Assembly: GCA_964500415.1 (NCBI GenBank)
Contig: CAZCOB010000001.1
Location: forward strand, 124,001-188,000
Source of the DNA: JAFGPF01 sp964500415
GTDB lineage: Bacteria; Chloroflexota; Dehalococcoidia; Dehalococcoidales; RBG-16-60-22
Direction: 5' to 3'
DNA length: 64,000 nucleotides
Position numbers and translations under genes: made by a program
The notes under the pieces: generated by a model
Told to the model about the DNA's origin: nothing
The model's database searches: none
The model's input: only the letters and a program-made list of their open reading frames with translations
Part shown: piece after piece, positions 43,833 through 52,598 of the stretch
Position numbering within the stretch: position 1 is the first letter of the stretch
How the letters are laid out: every line of letters begins with the position of its first letter

Positions 43833-44957
43833 TTAATATTGTGCTGCCAGCTTTTCCAGGTGATAACCGACACCGCCGAAACTGAACTCGCTGGCTCTGG
43901 CTTTCTTGGTGTAAAAGTGGAGGATATGGTCTTCCGTGAAGCCGATGGCGCCGTGCACCTGGTGGGCCGAGTGCATAACGCGACGACAGGCCTGACTCAC
44001 CCAGGCTTTGGCTATGGCGGCTTCCCTAGCCGCCGGTAATCCCTCGTTGATACGCCAGGCAGCCTGGTAGGTGGCGAATGTCGAGCCGTCGACATCGATG
44101 AGCATATCGGCGCAGCGGTGCTGTATGCTCTGGAAAGCCCCGATAGGATGACCGAAGGCAATTCTCTCTTTGGCATAGTCCAGCGTCATGTTCATGGCCT
44201 GCCGGGCCAGCCCGACCATCTCCGCGCACCTGGCGACACTGGCCTTTTGTAGTATCTTTTCAACGCACGGCCAGCCCCTATCTACTCCTCCCAGAACACT
44301 GTCGGCGGAGACTTTGACATCATCGAAAATAACCTCAGCCTGTTTATCGCCGGAAATAGTGTTAAGAGGTTTACAATTTAAGCCGGGGGTATTTTTATCG
44401 ACTATAAAAAGCGATATGCCTTTTTCAGAGCCGCCCTCTTCGGCGGTCCTGGCGACGCAAATCAGGTAATCGGCGGCGCCGGCATCCGTCACGAAGAGTT
44501 TGGTTCCGTTGATTATAAAGTCGCTCCCCTGCCGTGTCGCTTTTACCTGTACAGCCTCAGGAGTATATTTCCCCGATGCTTCCACTAAGGCCAGCGTCAT
44601 GATGGACTTGCCTTCGGCGATGCCGGGTAAATATTTCTGTTTCTGCTCGCCGCTGCCGGCTTCGATAATCGTCGAGGCCCCCAGCACGATATTGGAGAAA
44701 AACGGACTCAAAAAACAGGCGCTTCCCATCTCCTCCAGCACCACGATTAAGTCCAAGAAGTCGCCCACGCCGCCGTACTCCTCCGGGATGGAAAGCCCGT
44801 GCAGGTTCATCTCCGCCATTTTCCGCCACAGTTCCGGCGTATAGCCCTTCTCATCGGCGGCCATCGCCCGCAGGACTTTATCGGAGTATTCATTGGCCAG
44901 GAAGTCCCTGGCCAGTGTCTGCATCATTTCCTGCTGCTCGTCGAGAGCAAAGTCCAC
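43833..44957 (-). CDS. Acyl-CoA dehydrogenase-like subunit without catalytic Glu
   Basis: A 374-residue ACAD-fold protein. It begins MDFALDEQQEMMQTLARDF, has 'LHGLSIPEEYGGVGDFLDLI', a middle 'FIINGTKLFVTDAGAADYLI' and C-terminal 'QVHGAIGFTEDHILHFYTKK'. The last block, which in active enzymes reads YEGTSEI, is instead FYTKKARASEFSFGG, so the catalytic Glu is missing. It sits 29 bp after a second ACAD gene that keeps it. This is the arrangement of alpha2beta2 heteromeric ACADs (ChsE-type in Mycobacterium), where one subunit carries the catalytic base. It is the last gene of the thiolase-DUF35-HAD/ECH-ACAD-ACAD operon. Confidence 0.88.
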   Translation of the reverse strand: MDFALDEQQEMMQTLARDFLANEYSDKVLRAMAADEKGYTPELWRKMAEMNLHGLSIPEEYGGVGDFLDLIVVLEEMGSACFLSPFFSNIVLGASTIIEAGSGEQKQKYLPGIAEGKSIMTLALVEASGKYTPEAVQVKATRQGSDFIINGTKLFVTDAGAADYLICVARTAEEGGSEKGISLFIVDKNTPGLNCKPLNTISGDKQAEVIFDDVKVSADSVLGGVDRGWPCVEKILQKASVARCAEMVGLARQAMNMTLDYAKERIAFGHPIGAFQSIQHRCADMLIDVDGSTFATYQAAWRINEGLPAAREAAIAKAWVSQACRRVMHSAHQVHGAIGFTEDHILHFYTKKARASEFSFGGVGYHLEKLAAQY

Positions 44958-44986
44958 TATTGTCCTCCGTGTAAATCTTTCCAGTA

Positions 44987-46165
44987 TCAGCGTAAACGTG
45001 GCAGGCCCAGTCCACGCTGGGCGATAACGTCCTTGTCTATCTCGGACGTGCCCTGTTCCATGCTGTGACCGAAGGAGCGCAGGTAGCAGGAGGGTATCCT
45101 GCCATACATGGGCGCCAGCTCCTCGTCCTCGCCAAGCTGGCTGTACTGTCCCGTCAGCTCCATGCCGAACTCGGTTACCCGCTGGAGAAGCTCGAAGCTG
45201 ACCAACTTGCTCATAGCCGATTCAGCGTTGGGCACCATGCCCCGACTCTGCATCCAGGTGACGCGGTAATGATGCAGGCGGGCTATTTCGCATTCCGCCC
45301 GCAACTCGGCCAGACGATTTTCCATAACGGGGTCGAGTAAATCTTTTTTCCGCGCGTACTCCGCCAGGTCTGCTACCAGGGTTTCCGCTATAGCGTAAAC
45401 CGGGTCGGTCGTGCGTTCGTAGTCCAGCAAAGACATGACCACGTAAAAGCCCTTATTCAGGCCGCCCACGATGTTTTCCCTGGGTATGCGCACGTCATCG
45501 AAGAAGACTTCATTGAAATCGTGGTGACCGGCCATATTGATGACGGGATTGACCGTTATCCCCGGCGTCTTCATGTCCAGCAGGAAAAACGTAATCCCGC
45601 GGTAGTTCGGGGTGGCCTCGCGGTCGGTCCTGGTTACCAGGGCATTCCAGTCGGCGAAATGACCGTTGGTCGTCCATATCTTCTGTCCATTGACGACGAA
45701 GCAGTCGTCTTCTTCTCTGGCGAATACCTCGATGGAAGCCAGGTCGGAGCCGTGTCCCGGCTCGCTGAGGGTCTCGCACCAGATGACTTTTCCGGAAGCT
45801 ATGCCTGGCAGGTGTTTCTTTTTCTGCTCTTCGGTGCCTTTCAGCATAAGCGCCGGAGCCACGATGCCCGCGCCGATGGAGTCGTATCCCGGCGAGTGGT
45901 AGCGCGATAGCTCTTCCCTGAGAATAAGCCTGTGAAAAGGCGATTTTCCCTGGCCGCCGTATTCCTCAGGCCAGTGGATGGATATCCACCCCTTTTCTCC
46001 CAGCTTTTTCGCCATCTCCCGGTGGACTTTTATCCAGTCGGACTGGGCGGACATATCGAAGAAGGTCAGCCGCTTTTCCCGGTATTCCCGCGGTACTTCC
46101 TTTTCCAGGAAAGCGGCAACTTCCCTGCGGAAGGCCTCTTCTTCGGGAGTTAATCTAAAATCCAC
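44987..46165 (-). CDS. Acyl-CoA dehydrogenase, catalytic subunit of a likely heteromer
   Basis: A 392-residue ACAD. Visible blocks are MDFRLTPEEEAFRREVAAFL, 'WPEEYGGQGKSPFHRLILRE' (N-domain), 'CETLSEPGHGSDLASIEVFA' and 'NGQKIWTTNGHFADWNALVT' (middle domain with FAD/substrate residues), and C-terminal MEQGTSEIDKDVIAQRGLGL with Glu370 in the place of the catalytic base. The sequence style (long middle loop, 'SRYHSPGYDSIGAGIVAPAL') resembles FadE-type enzymes acting on bulky or branched acyl chains. It is followed by the non-catalytic partner and preceded, 12 bp upstream, by the HAD/ECH fusion. Electron acceptor is expected to be EtfAB. Confidence 0.91.
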   Translation of the reverse strand: MDFRLTPEEEAFRREVAAFLEKEVPREYREKRLTFFDMSAQSDWIKVHREMAKKLGEKGWISIHWPEEYGGQGKSPFHRLILREELSRYHSPGYDSIGAGIVAPALMLKGTEEQKKKHLPGIASGKVIWCETLSEPGHGSDLASIEVFAREEDDCFVVNGQKIWTTNGHFADWNALVTRTDREATPNYRGITFFLLDMKTPGITVNPVINMAGHHDFNEVFFDDVRIPRENIVGGLNKGFYVVMSLLDYERTTDPVYAIAETLVADLAEYARKKDLLDPVMENRLAELRAECEIARLHHYRVTWMQSRGMVPNAESAMSKLVSFELLQRVTEFGMELTGQYSQLGEDEELAPMYGRIPSCYLRSFGHSMEQGTSEIDKDVIAQRGLGLPRLR

Positions 46166-46177
46166 GATATATATCTC

Positions 46178-48166
46178 TTACTTGCCGGTAAACTTGGGCG
46201 TGCGGCGGTAGTTCATGGATGTCAGTCCTTCGTTCAGGTCTTTTGTCATGGCGATATCGCCGGAGACTGCCGCTTCGAGGTATAATGCCGTCCGCTGGTC
46301 GGCCTGGGCGCCGTAGTAAAGCAGTCCCTTGGCCAGCTTCTGGGCCAGGGGGGCGCCGTTGGCCAGTTTTACGGCCGTTTCATCCACCAGGTCATCGAAC
46401 TTGTCCGGCTCGGCGACGAAGTTCACGATTCCCCAGTCGAGGGCTTTCTCGGCCATGACGGGGTCGGCCAGCAATATTATCTCTTTAGCACGCGCCCAGC
46501 CTATTAACCGCCCCAGACGCTGCGTGGCGCCTGCACCCGGCAAGAGTCCCAGGGTAATTTCAGGCAGACGCAGCTGTGCCCTGGTGTTCATAATCCTGAT
46601 ATCGCAGGCCAGGGCGAGCTCCAGTCCGCCGCCCATCGCCGCGCCGTTGATAGCGGCGATTACCGGCTTGGGGTAGGTCTCGATTCGGGTGAATACTTCG
46701 TGGGGGGCTTCGCTGAATTTGAAGGCGTCGTCCACCTGGCCGGTCGCGAACGCCGACACATCGGCGCCGCCGCAGAAATTGGCGCCAGCCCCGGTGATAA
46801 TTATGCACCGCACGTTTTCGTCATTCTCAAGCTCGATGAGCGCTTTGTTTATCTCCGTCATGAAATCGGCATTGAAAGCGTTGGCCCGGTTGGGCCGATT
46901 CAGTATTAACCTGGCGATTTTCTTTTCCCGGTTGATATCAAGCTTGACGAATTCATATTCCCCCGGCCCGTAGGTATAAAATCCCTCGCCGGTCTTCCGT
47001 CCCAGTTTCCCCTGTTTCACGAGTTTGGTTATGACGGAGGAGGCCTTGTACCTGTCTTCCTCATTGTACTTTTTATAAAGCCGATTCAACTCGTCAAGTA
47101 TCTTATCCAGTCCGGTGCTATCGGCCATGCGGAGGATGCCGCGCGGGTAGTTCAGTCCCAGGAGCACGGCGGTGTCTATCTCGTCGCGGGTGGTGGCATC
47201 CATTTCGATGAGCTTGGCGGCTTCGTTGACAGCCGTCGCCAGCACCCTGATGGGGTCGAAGTCCACGCCGGCGTTCATGGGGATTTCGTTGGTCTTGCCT
47301 TCCGGCCAGTCGTAGTAGCCTTTACCGGTTTTTCTTCCGTAGTTACCGGCCTTGAACAATTTTTCCAGTATGGGAGCGGGACCGTAGCTCTTGCCCATTG
47401 TCTCGCCGAAGTATTCCATGACGTGAAACTGCGTATCGATAGAGCCACCACCGAGCGCGTCCTGTAGCTCCAGCATACCCATCGGCATCCCCAGCTTGTA
47501 CTTAATCGCCGAATCTACTTCAAAGGCATTCTTGGCTTCACCCTGAGACAGCGCCCAGTCGGCCTCGTTAGACATGTTACAGAAGATTCGGTTGGCAACG
47601 AACCCCGGGACGTCCTTGACGTGAACGACTGCCCGTCCCATCTTGATAGCGACTTTCTCGGCTATAGCAATGGCTTCTTCGCTGGTGTTCTCGCCGTGGA
47701 CGATTTCCAGCAGGGTCATGCGACTGGGCGGATTGAAATAGTGCGTGCCCACGACCATCTCCGGTCGTTTGCCGGCCGTGGACATCTCGGCGATGCTCAG
47801 CGACGACGTGTTGGTGGCGAAAACGCAGTCGGCCGGGCACAGTGCCGTAACCTCTTTCAGGACGCTCTTTTTCAGGTCCATTATCTCGGGCACCGCTTCG
47901 ATGATGATATTGGCGTCCTTGACCGCCTCTTTAAGGTCCACGAGAAAGGTCATCCGGCTCATGGCGTCCTTCTTGGCTTCTTCCGTATAACGGCCCCGGC
48001 TGATTCTCCTGTCGTAGTTGCTTTCTATGAGCTGGCGTCCCTTTTCCAGGAATTTTTCCTCGATGTCCCGGATTTTTACGTCGTAACCGGCCTCGGCGGC
48101 CAGGGCGCCAATCTGAGCCCCCATAAGACCCGCTCCGAGCACGGTAACATTCTTAATCTCTTTCAT
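46178..48166 (-). CDS. 3-Hydroxyacyl-CoA dehydrogenase / enoyl-CoA hydratase fusion
   Basis: A 662-residue bifunctional beta-oxidation enzyme. The N-terminal NAD domain has VTVLGAGLMGAQIGALAAEA and the catalytic His in GTHYFNPPSRMTLLEIVHGE. Two dehydrogenase C-terminal domains follow (about 185-285 and 300-395). The crotonase domain covers about 405-662, with both catalytic Glu: NGAAMGGGLELALACDIRIM and LRLPEITLGLLPGAGATQRL. The order (dehydrogenase first, hydratase second) is the reverse of E. coli FadB and matches fusions known from Archaeoglobus-like organisms. It hydrates enoyl-CoA and oxidises the hydroxyacyl-CoA with NAD. A REP-like repeat lies between it and the DUF35 gene upstream. 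Confidence 0.94.
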   Translation of the reverse strand: MKEIKNVTVLGAGLMGAQIGALAAEAGYDVKIRDIEEKFLEKGRQLIESNYDRRISRGRYTEEAKKDAMSRMTFLVDLKEAVKDANIIIEAVPEIMDLKKSVLKEVTALCPADCVFATNTSSLSIAEMSTAGKRPEMVVGTHYFNPPSRMTLLEIVHGENTSEEAIAIAEKVAIKMGRAVVHVKDVPGFVANRIFCNMSNEADWALSQGEAKNAFEVDSAIKYKLGMPMGMLELQDALGGGSIDTQFHVMEYFGETMGKSYGPAPILEKLFKAGNYGRKTGKGYYDWPEGKTNEIPMNAGVDFDPIRVLATAVNEAAKLIEMDATTRDEIDTAVLLGLNYPRGILRMADSTGLDKILDELNRLYKKYNEEDRYKASSVITKLVKQGKLGRKTGEGFYTYGPGEYEFVKLDINREKKIARLILNRPNRANAFNADFMTEINKALIELENDENVRCIIITGAGANFCGGADVSAFATGQVDDAFKFSEAPHEVFTRIETYPKPVIAAINGAAMGGGLELALACDIRIMNTRAQLRLPEITLGLLPGAGATQRLGRLIGWARAKEIILLADPVMAEKALDWGIVNFVAEPDKFDDLVDETAVKLANGAPLAQKLAKGLLYYGAQADQRTALYLEAAVSGDIAMTKDLNEGLTSMNYRRTPKFTGK

Positions 48167-48193
48167 GACTTACAGCCCCTTTCCAGGTTATTC

Positions 48194-48251
48194 GCTCATG
48201 TTGAGCCTGTCGAACCATGAGGGCTCACCCTTCGACAAGCTCAGGGTGAGC
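48194..48251. repeat. Inverted pair of TTGAGC-CTGTCGAA repeats (REP-like)
   Basis: Two inverted copies of a roughly 28-base unit: GTTGAGCCTGTCGAAC (from 48200) and CCTTCGACAAGCTCAGGG (48229-48246). The second lies in a hairpin closed by GCTCACCC/GGGTGAGC (48223-48230 with 48244-48251). This sequence family is known as a dispersed intergenic repeat in many environmental bacteria. It lies inside an operon, so it may affect mRNA stability. Confidence 0.75.
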
Positions 48252-48268
48252 GACATCAGATTTTTCCC

Positions 48269-48781
48269 TTATTTCACCGGCTCGAAGGCGTAGTAAACCC
48301 GGTCGCGTATCTTGGTCTCTCTCTTGACCTCAATCGGGTGGGAAGGTACATCAAAGACCACGAACTTGACCTCGTCTCCATCTTTGAGCTCGCCCTCTTT
48401 GCAGTTGATGATGCGTGCCAGCAGGTGCTTTAAAGGGGCCCCCTCGCCGAAGTTCAGCCAGGCCATGATTATCGGGGGCGGGAAGCCGATGGGTGCGCCG
48501 GCCTGCGTCTCCGTGAACGTGACCACTTTGGCCCGCTGCGGCAGCTCTACCCACTCCAGCTCGTCGGACCAGCACTTGGGGCATATCACGCCGGGAGGAA
48601 AAGCTATGTTACCGCATTTTTTACACTTGGTCGTGGTAAATTTGCCGGCTTTCAGATTTTCGTAAAACGGATGAATTCGATTGAACTCCTCGCATTCTAA
48701 CGGCCACATATCCATTTCCGCTATATAGGTGCCGTCCAGGGCGGGCGTTCCGACTACATTTACTTTATCTAAATCAGCCAT
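48269..48781 (-). CDS. DUF35 OB-fold zinc-ribbon protein (thiolase partner)
   Basis: A 170-residue protein. The zinc ribbon is C53, C56, C67, C70 (CKKCGNIAFPPGVICPKC), followed by an OB-fold with 'AKVVTFTETQAGAPIGFPPP' and 'FVVFDVPSHPIEVKRETKIR'. DUF35 proteins bind acyl-CoA and partner with SCP2-type thiolases or hydroxymethylglutaryl-CoA synthases, enabling thiolysis or retro-aldol cleavage. The gene lies 33 bp after such a thiolase, as usual. The N-terminal 40 residues form the helical part that contacts the thiolase. It is too short to be a fused hydratase-DUF35 (ChsH2-type). Confidence 0.91.
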   Translation of the reverse strand: MADLDKVNVVGTPALDGTYIAEMDMWPLECEEFNRIHPFYENLKAGKFTTTKCKKCGNIAFPPGVICPKCWSDELEWVELPQRAKVVTFTETQAGAPIGFPPPIIMAWLNFGEGAPLKHLLARIINCKEGELKDGDEVKFVVFDVPSHPIEVKRETKIRDRVYYAFEPVK

Positions 48782-48814
48782 TTCTTCTCTCCTTATGTAA
48801 AACTGTCATGTACT

Positions 48815-50008
48815 CTAGTCAACCGGCTCTTTGCCGTAGATAACCACGGTATGCTGGGCGCAGGTGCCGCTCAGGTTATGCGCCAGGCCGAAAGCGGCGT
48901 CTTTTACCTGGTGGATGGCCCTGCCCTGAAGCTGCTTGCAGATTTCCAGCGACTGCCGGGCGCCGGAGGCGCCGAAGGGGTGCCCGTAAACGAGCAGGCC
49001 GCCATCGGTATTGGTCGGAATCTCGCCGTCAATGTTGATGGCGCCGGAGGTGACGAAGTCGCCGCCCTCACCCTTCTTACAGAAACCGAGCTCTTCAAGC
49101 TCGATAATCTCGGAGATGGTGAAGCAGTCGTGCGTCTGGGCAACATCGATATCCTTGGGGGTGAGTTTGGCGTTCTTGAAAGCCACCTCGCCGGCGATTT
49201 TCAGGTGTGTCCATTCGGCGAGTGTTTCCCCCGGCCACCCGGCCGACATGCTGTGTGAAGCGTGCTGCCCCGTGCCGCGTACGTATACCATGGGTCTGTC
49301 GGTCAGTTCTTTAGCTCTCTCTTCCGAGGCGATGACAACCGCCGAAGCCCCGTCGGAAAGCGGGCAGCAGTCATACAGCCCGAAGGGTTCGGCTATAAGT
49401 CTGGCTTCCAGCGCATCCTTCATGGTTAAAGTCCTTCCTGCGAAATGTCCCTTGGTATGACCGTCGCCATAGGTATAGTTGGTGACGGAAACGGCGGCCA
49501 TCTCTTCCTTGGTAGTTCCGTAGCGCTTCATGTGCATCTTGGCAATCATGGCGAAGAAAGGCGGCGGCACTCCCAGGCCCATAGCGGAGTCCCAGTCGTG
49601 GTCGTTGACCATCAATTGCGTGTAGTTGGTCTCCCATCGCTGGGGCATATAGACCTTCTCCGCGCCGGTTACCAGGACTACCTCGGCGATGCCGCTCTCC
49701 ACCAGCCCCTTGGCGACGATGATAGCGGAGTTGGAGCCGGCGCACAGCGTGTCCAGGCGAATGCAGATAGAGGTCGGTGTCAGTCCGAGCCGGTGCACTA
49801 CCAGCGGGGCGGTATTCAATGCCGCTGAATGTCTCCCCGCCATGGTCGTGGCGATGATAAGGCCGTCTATATCCGCGGGTTTTAGTGCCGGAATGTCATC
49901 GGAGCAGGCTTTCATCGCCTCCTGAAGCATGTCGAAAAACGTTGCCTGCCTGACCCCGAATTTGCTCGTTCCTCCGCCGACGATTACGGCTTTCTTTTTC
50001 TCTGCCAT
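48815..50008 (-). CDS. SCP2-type thiolase / acetyl-CoA acyltransferase
   Basis: A 397-residue thiolase-fold enzyme. The nucleophilic Cys is C89 in RLDTLCAGSNSAI; the His/Cys region HDCFTISEI lies near 298 and the C-terminal GGLLVYGHPFGASGARQ near 345. The last block (LSGTCAQHTVVIYGKEP) lacks a clear second catalytic Cys-Gly-Gly-Gly motif, typical for SCP2-type enzymes, which act with a DUF35 partner. It should release acetyl- or propionyl-CoA at the end of a beta-oxidation round. AAAGGAGATG gives a strong ribosome-binding site. It is the first gene of a five-gene minus-strand operon. Confidence 0.92.
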   Translation of the reverse strand: MAEKKKAVIVGGGTSKFGVRQATFFDMLQEAMKACSDDIPALKPADIDGLIIATTMAGRHSAALNTAPLVVHRLGLTPTSICIRLDTLCAGSNSAIIVAKGLVESGIAEVVLVTGAEKVYMPQRWETNYTQLMVNDHDWDSAMGLGVPPPFFAMIAKMHMKRYGTTKEEMAAVSVTNYTYGDGHTKGHFAGRTLTMKDALEARLIAEPFGLYDCCPLSDGASAVVIASEERAKELTDRPMVYVRGTGQHASHSMSAGWPGETLAEWTHLKIAGEVAFKNAKLTPKDIDVAQTHDCFTISEIIELEELGFCKKGEGGDFVTSGAINIDGEIPTNTDGGLLVYGHPFGASGARQSLEICKQLQGRAIHQVKDAAFGLAHNLSGTCAQHTVVIYGKEPVD

Positions 50009-50137
50009 ATGAACATCTCCTTTGCTTTAACTTTAACTTATATAGTCACGGAATTTATGGTTTGTTACCGGTGAAAAAATGACAACTGCAACCACCGAAA
50101 TCAACTGGCCATATTTCCCTCATATATCTTATCAGAT

Positions 50138-50164
50138 ATTATAGCCCAGCGTAAAGTAGTTCAA
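50138..50164 (-). promoter_or_regulatory. Possible promoter for the thiolase operon
   Basis: Minus strand: TTGAAC (50164-50159), short 15-bp spacer, consensus TATAAT (50143-50138). The leader to the ATG at 50008 would be about 120 bases. The short spacer may indicate need for an activator. Confidence 0.4.
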
Positions 50165-50272
50165 TATGTTATCATTTTTCCTGCCTGTGTCGAATCACAC
50201 CATTAACTGTTTATTACACAAATTTCCCATCACTGAAAACTGTGAAAATATAAAGAGCCAGCCTTTCCCTAT

Positions 50273-50302
50273 TTGACACACCTATTGATGAACCATTAAT
50301 AT
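50273..50302 (+). promoter_or_regulatory. Probable promoter for the molybdenum-enzyme operon
   Basis: Perfect TTGACA (50273-50278), 18 bp, TAATAT (50297-50302). The start near 50309 gives about 40 bases of leader, ending in the strong ribosome-binding site AAAGGAGATGA. Confidence 0.5.
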
Positions 50303-50349
50303 TTTATTGTCGATTGCTGTATTTTTCGTTTTTAGAAAGGAGATGACGC

Positions 50350-52587
50350 ATGGCGAAAGGTAAAGAGAATAAAGTAATTTCTACCATGTGGTCGGCCGGT
50401 TGCGGTTCGCACGGAGGCTGCGGCTGCGAGATATACGTCCAGGATGGCAAGGTGGTCAGGGTAGAGGGGGATAAAAATCACCCTTTTAACCTGGGGAGGC
50501 TTTGCCCCAAAGGCCTGGCTATACCGCAGTATATGTACCACCCCGACCGCGTTACTCATCCGTTGAAGAGGGTGGGTGAGAGGGGCGAGGGGAAGTGGGA
50601 GCGCATTACCTGGGATGAAGCCTTCGATACTATCGAGAAGAAATTCAAGGACATCCGCGTCAATTACGGCGCGGAATCGGTCATATTCTGCCAGGGCACG
50701 GGCCGTGATATCGGCGGTCCTATCACCTTTTTGATGTACGCTTACGGAAGCCCGAACTGGGTGCAAGTGGGACTGGCCGGTCATGCCTGCTACACTCCCC
50801 GACTTGGTGCCATGTTCGCCACCCAGGGTTCTTATTGTGTCGCTGACTGTTCTCAGTTCCTGGAGAAGCGTTATGATTCACCGGAGTGGACGCCGCCCAA
50901 GTACATTCTTCTCTGGGCGCAGAATCCGGCCGCCGGCTGTCACGACGGCTTCTTCGGTCACTGGATTATCGACTGCATGAGGCGGGGCTCCAAGCTAATT
51001 GTTATCGACCCATGCCATACCTGGTTTACCAGTCGCGCCGATGTCCACCTCCAGAATCGACCCGGCACCGACGGCGCCATAGCCCTGGGTATGCTCAATG
51101 TTATCATCAACGAAGGCATTTACGATAAAGCGTTCGTCGAAAAGTGGTGCTACGGCTTTGACGAACTTAAAGAGCGCGTTCAGGAATACACTCCGGAAAA
51201 GGTGGAGAAAATCACCTGGGTTCCCGCCGACCTTCTCAGGGAAGCCGCCCGGCTCTACGCCAGGAATAAGCCGTCGGCTATCCAGTGGGGAGAGCCGGTG
51301 GACGCCATGCCGGCGGGCAGCGTGGTAGCCCAGGCCATCAACCAGCTCTGGGCCATCACCGGCAATATCGATAACCCAGGCGGCAACGTCATCGCCAAGA
51401 ACTCGCACGGCGTTACCACCTATCCCTTCAGCTCCGCCGAGCTTACCAAACTCTATGGCGAGGACCTCGTCAAGAAGCTCAACGAGAAAAGAATCGGTGC
51501 CAACGATTACCCCATGATTAAGGGCTTCAGGGGATGGGTACAGCCCGACGTACTCATCGAGCAACTGGAAACAGATAAACCGTATAAGGTCAGGGCTGCC
51601 TGGATACAGACATCCAATATTATCGGCGGTCAGGCGGCTGACCCCCGGCGGCATTACGAGGCCATGAAAAAATTAGATTTCGTTGTCGTGGTTGACCTCT
51701 TTCAGAATCCCACCAGCATGGCTCTGGCCGATATCTTCCTCCCCGCCGCCACTATCTGCGAGAAGGAAAGCTTCCGCTCCTGGTGGCAGCCCCTCGGTGT
51801 TTCCGTCAGGGCTGTCGACGGTGTGGATGAGAGCCGGTCCGACTGGGAAATCAATCTGGAGATGGCCAAGCGGCTGGCCACCAATCCCCTTAAATACAAC
51901 ACGGTCAGAGAGCTTATCGACGACCGCCTGAAGGACGGAAATACCAACTTTGAGAAACTCAAGGCCAAAGGTTGCTGGGAGTACCCGCCGGAAGGACACC
52001 CCAGCCGCCCCTACTACCGCTACGAGAGAGGCCTCTTGCGCGGCGACGGCCAGCCCGGCTTCGATACCCCCACCGGCAAGGTGGAGCTGTACTCCACCCG
52101 GTATGAGGAGTGGGGCCTCGACCCGCTGCCCTATTACGAGGAGCCGAAGGAAAGCCCCGTGGCCACCCCCGATGTCTGTAAGAAATATCCCCTGATACTG
52201 ACGACGGGTCGCCGCTCGCCGGTCTTCTTCCATGCGGAACATCGCATGATTCCCTGGCTGCGTGAGATAGACCCCGACCCCGAGTGCGAAATCAATGATA
52301 AGACGGCTGAAGAGCTCGGCGTCAGCAACGGCGAGTGGGTCTATATCGAGAATGCGCACGGCAAGATTAAAATGAAGGCCAAGGTCACCCCCACCGCTCA
52401 TCCCATGGTCGTTACCGCGCCACACGGCTGGTGGCTGCCGGAGACCGATGGAAAAGCGCCCAACCTGTTCAGCACCTGGGAGTATAACATTAATAACCTT
52501 ACCACCATGGGCAACCAGGGCAAGTCCGGCTTCGGCGGGACGGATTACCGCTCCGGTCTCTGCCGCATTACCAAAATTAAAGATTGA
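50350..52587 (+). CDS. Molybdopterin oxidoreductase, DMSO-reductase superfamily
   Basis: A 745-residue cytoplasmic-type bis-MGD enzyme (no twin-arginine signal). The N-terminal [4Fe-4S] region runs from 18 to 52 (C18, C24, C26, C52 in LCPKG; His21 between) instead of the usual CxxCxxxC spacing. Cys147 in GHACYTPR occupies the position of the Mo/W ligand. The central molybdopterin domains ('VIDPCHTWFTSRADVHLQNR', 'GNIDNPGGNV') and the C-terminal MGD-binding domain ('LILTTGRRSPVFFHAEHRMI', 'MVVTAPHGWWLPET') are complete. The general style recalls acetylene hydratase, transhydroxylase and thiosulfate-reductase-like enzymes. A two-cluster ferredoxin follows after 11 bp, so it is an electron-transferring complex. 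The substrate is unknown; its place beside acyl-CoA genes hints at hydroxylation or reduction of an organic substrate. Confidence 0.9.
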   Translation: MAKGKENKVISTMWSAGCGSHGGCGCEIYVQDGKVVRVEGDKNHPFNLGRLCPKGLAIPQYMYHPDRVTHPLKRVGERGEGKWERITWDEAFDTIEKKFKDIRVNYGAESVIFCQGTGRDIGGPITFLMYAYGSPNWVQVGLAGHACYTPRLGAMFATQGSYCVADCSQFLEKRYDSPEWTPPKYILLWAQNPAAGCHDGFFGHWIIDCMRRGSKLIVIDPCHTWFTSRADVHLQNRPGTDGAIALGMLNVIINEGIYDKAFVEKWCYGFDELKERVQEYTPEKVEKITWVPADLLREAARLYARNKPSAIQWGEPVDAMPAGSVVAQAINQLWAITGNIDNPGGNVIAKNSHGVTTYPFSSAELTKLYGEDLVKKLNEKRIGANDYPMIKGFRGWVQPDVLIEQLETDKPYKVRAAWIQTSNIIGGQAADPRRHYEAMKKLDFVVVVDLFQNPTSMALADIFLPAATICEKESFRSWWQPLGVSVRAVDGVDESRSDWEINLEMAKRLATNPLKYNTVRELIDDRLKDGNTNFEKLKAKGCWEYPPEGHPSRPYYRYERGLLRGDGQPGFDTPTGKVELYSTRYEEWGLDPLPYYEEPKESPVATPDVCKKYPLILTTGRRSPVFFHAEHRMIPWLREIDPDPECEINDKTAEELGVSNGEWVYIENAHGKIKMKAKVTPTAHPMVVTAPHGWWLPETDGKAPNLFSTWEYNINNLTTMGNQGKSGFGGTDYRSGLCRITKIKD

Positions 52588-52598
52588 AAGGAGTAGTC

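Larger units (their letters stand above)
50009..50349. other. Divergent intergenic region between thiolase operon and Mo-enzyme operon
   Basis: A 341-bp gene-free, AT-rich stretch. It holds a candidate minus promoter (50138-50164) and a candidate plus promoter (50273-50302), plus a short palindrome (ATATCT-TATC-AGATAT, 50124-50139) beside the minus -10 that could be an operator. I see no open frame of note, no RNA gene and no terminator. Confidence 0.6.
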
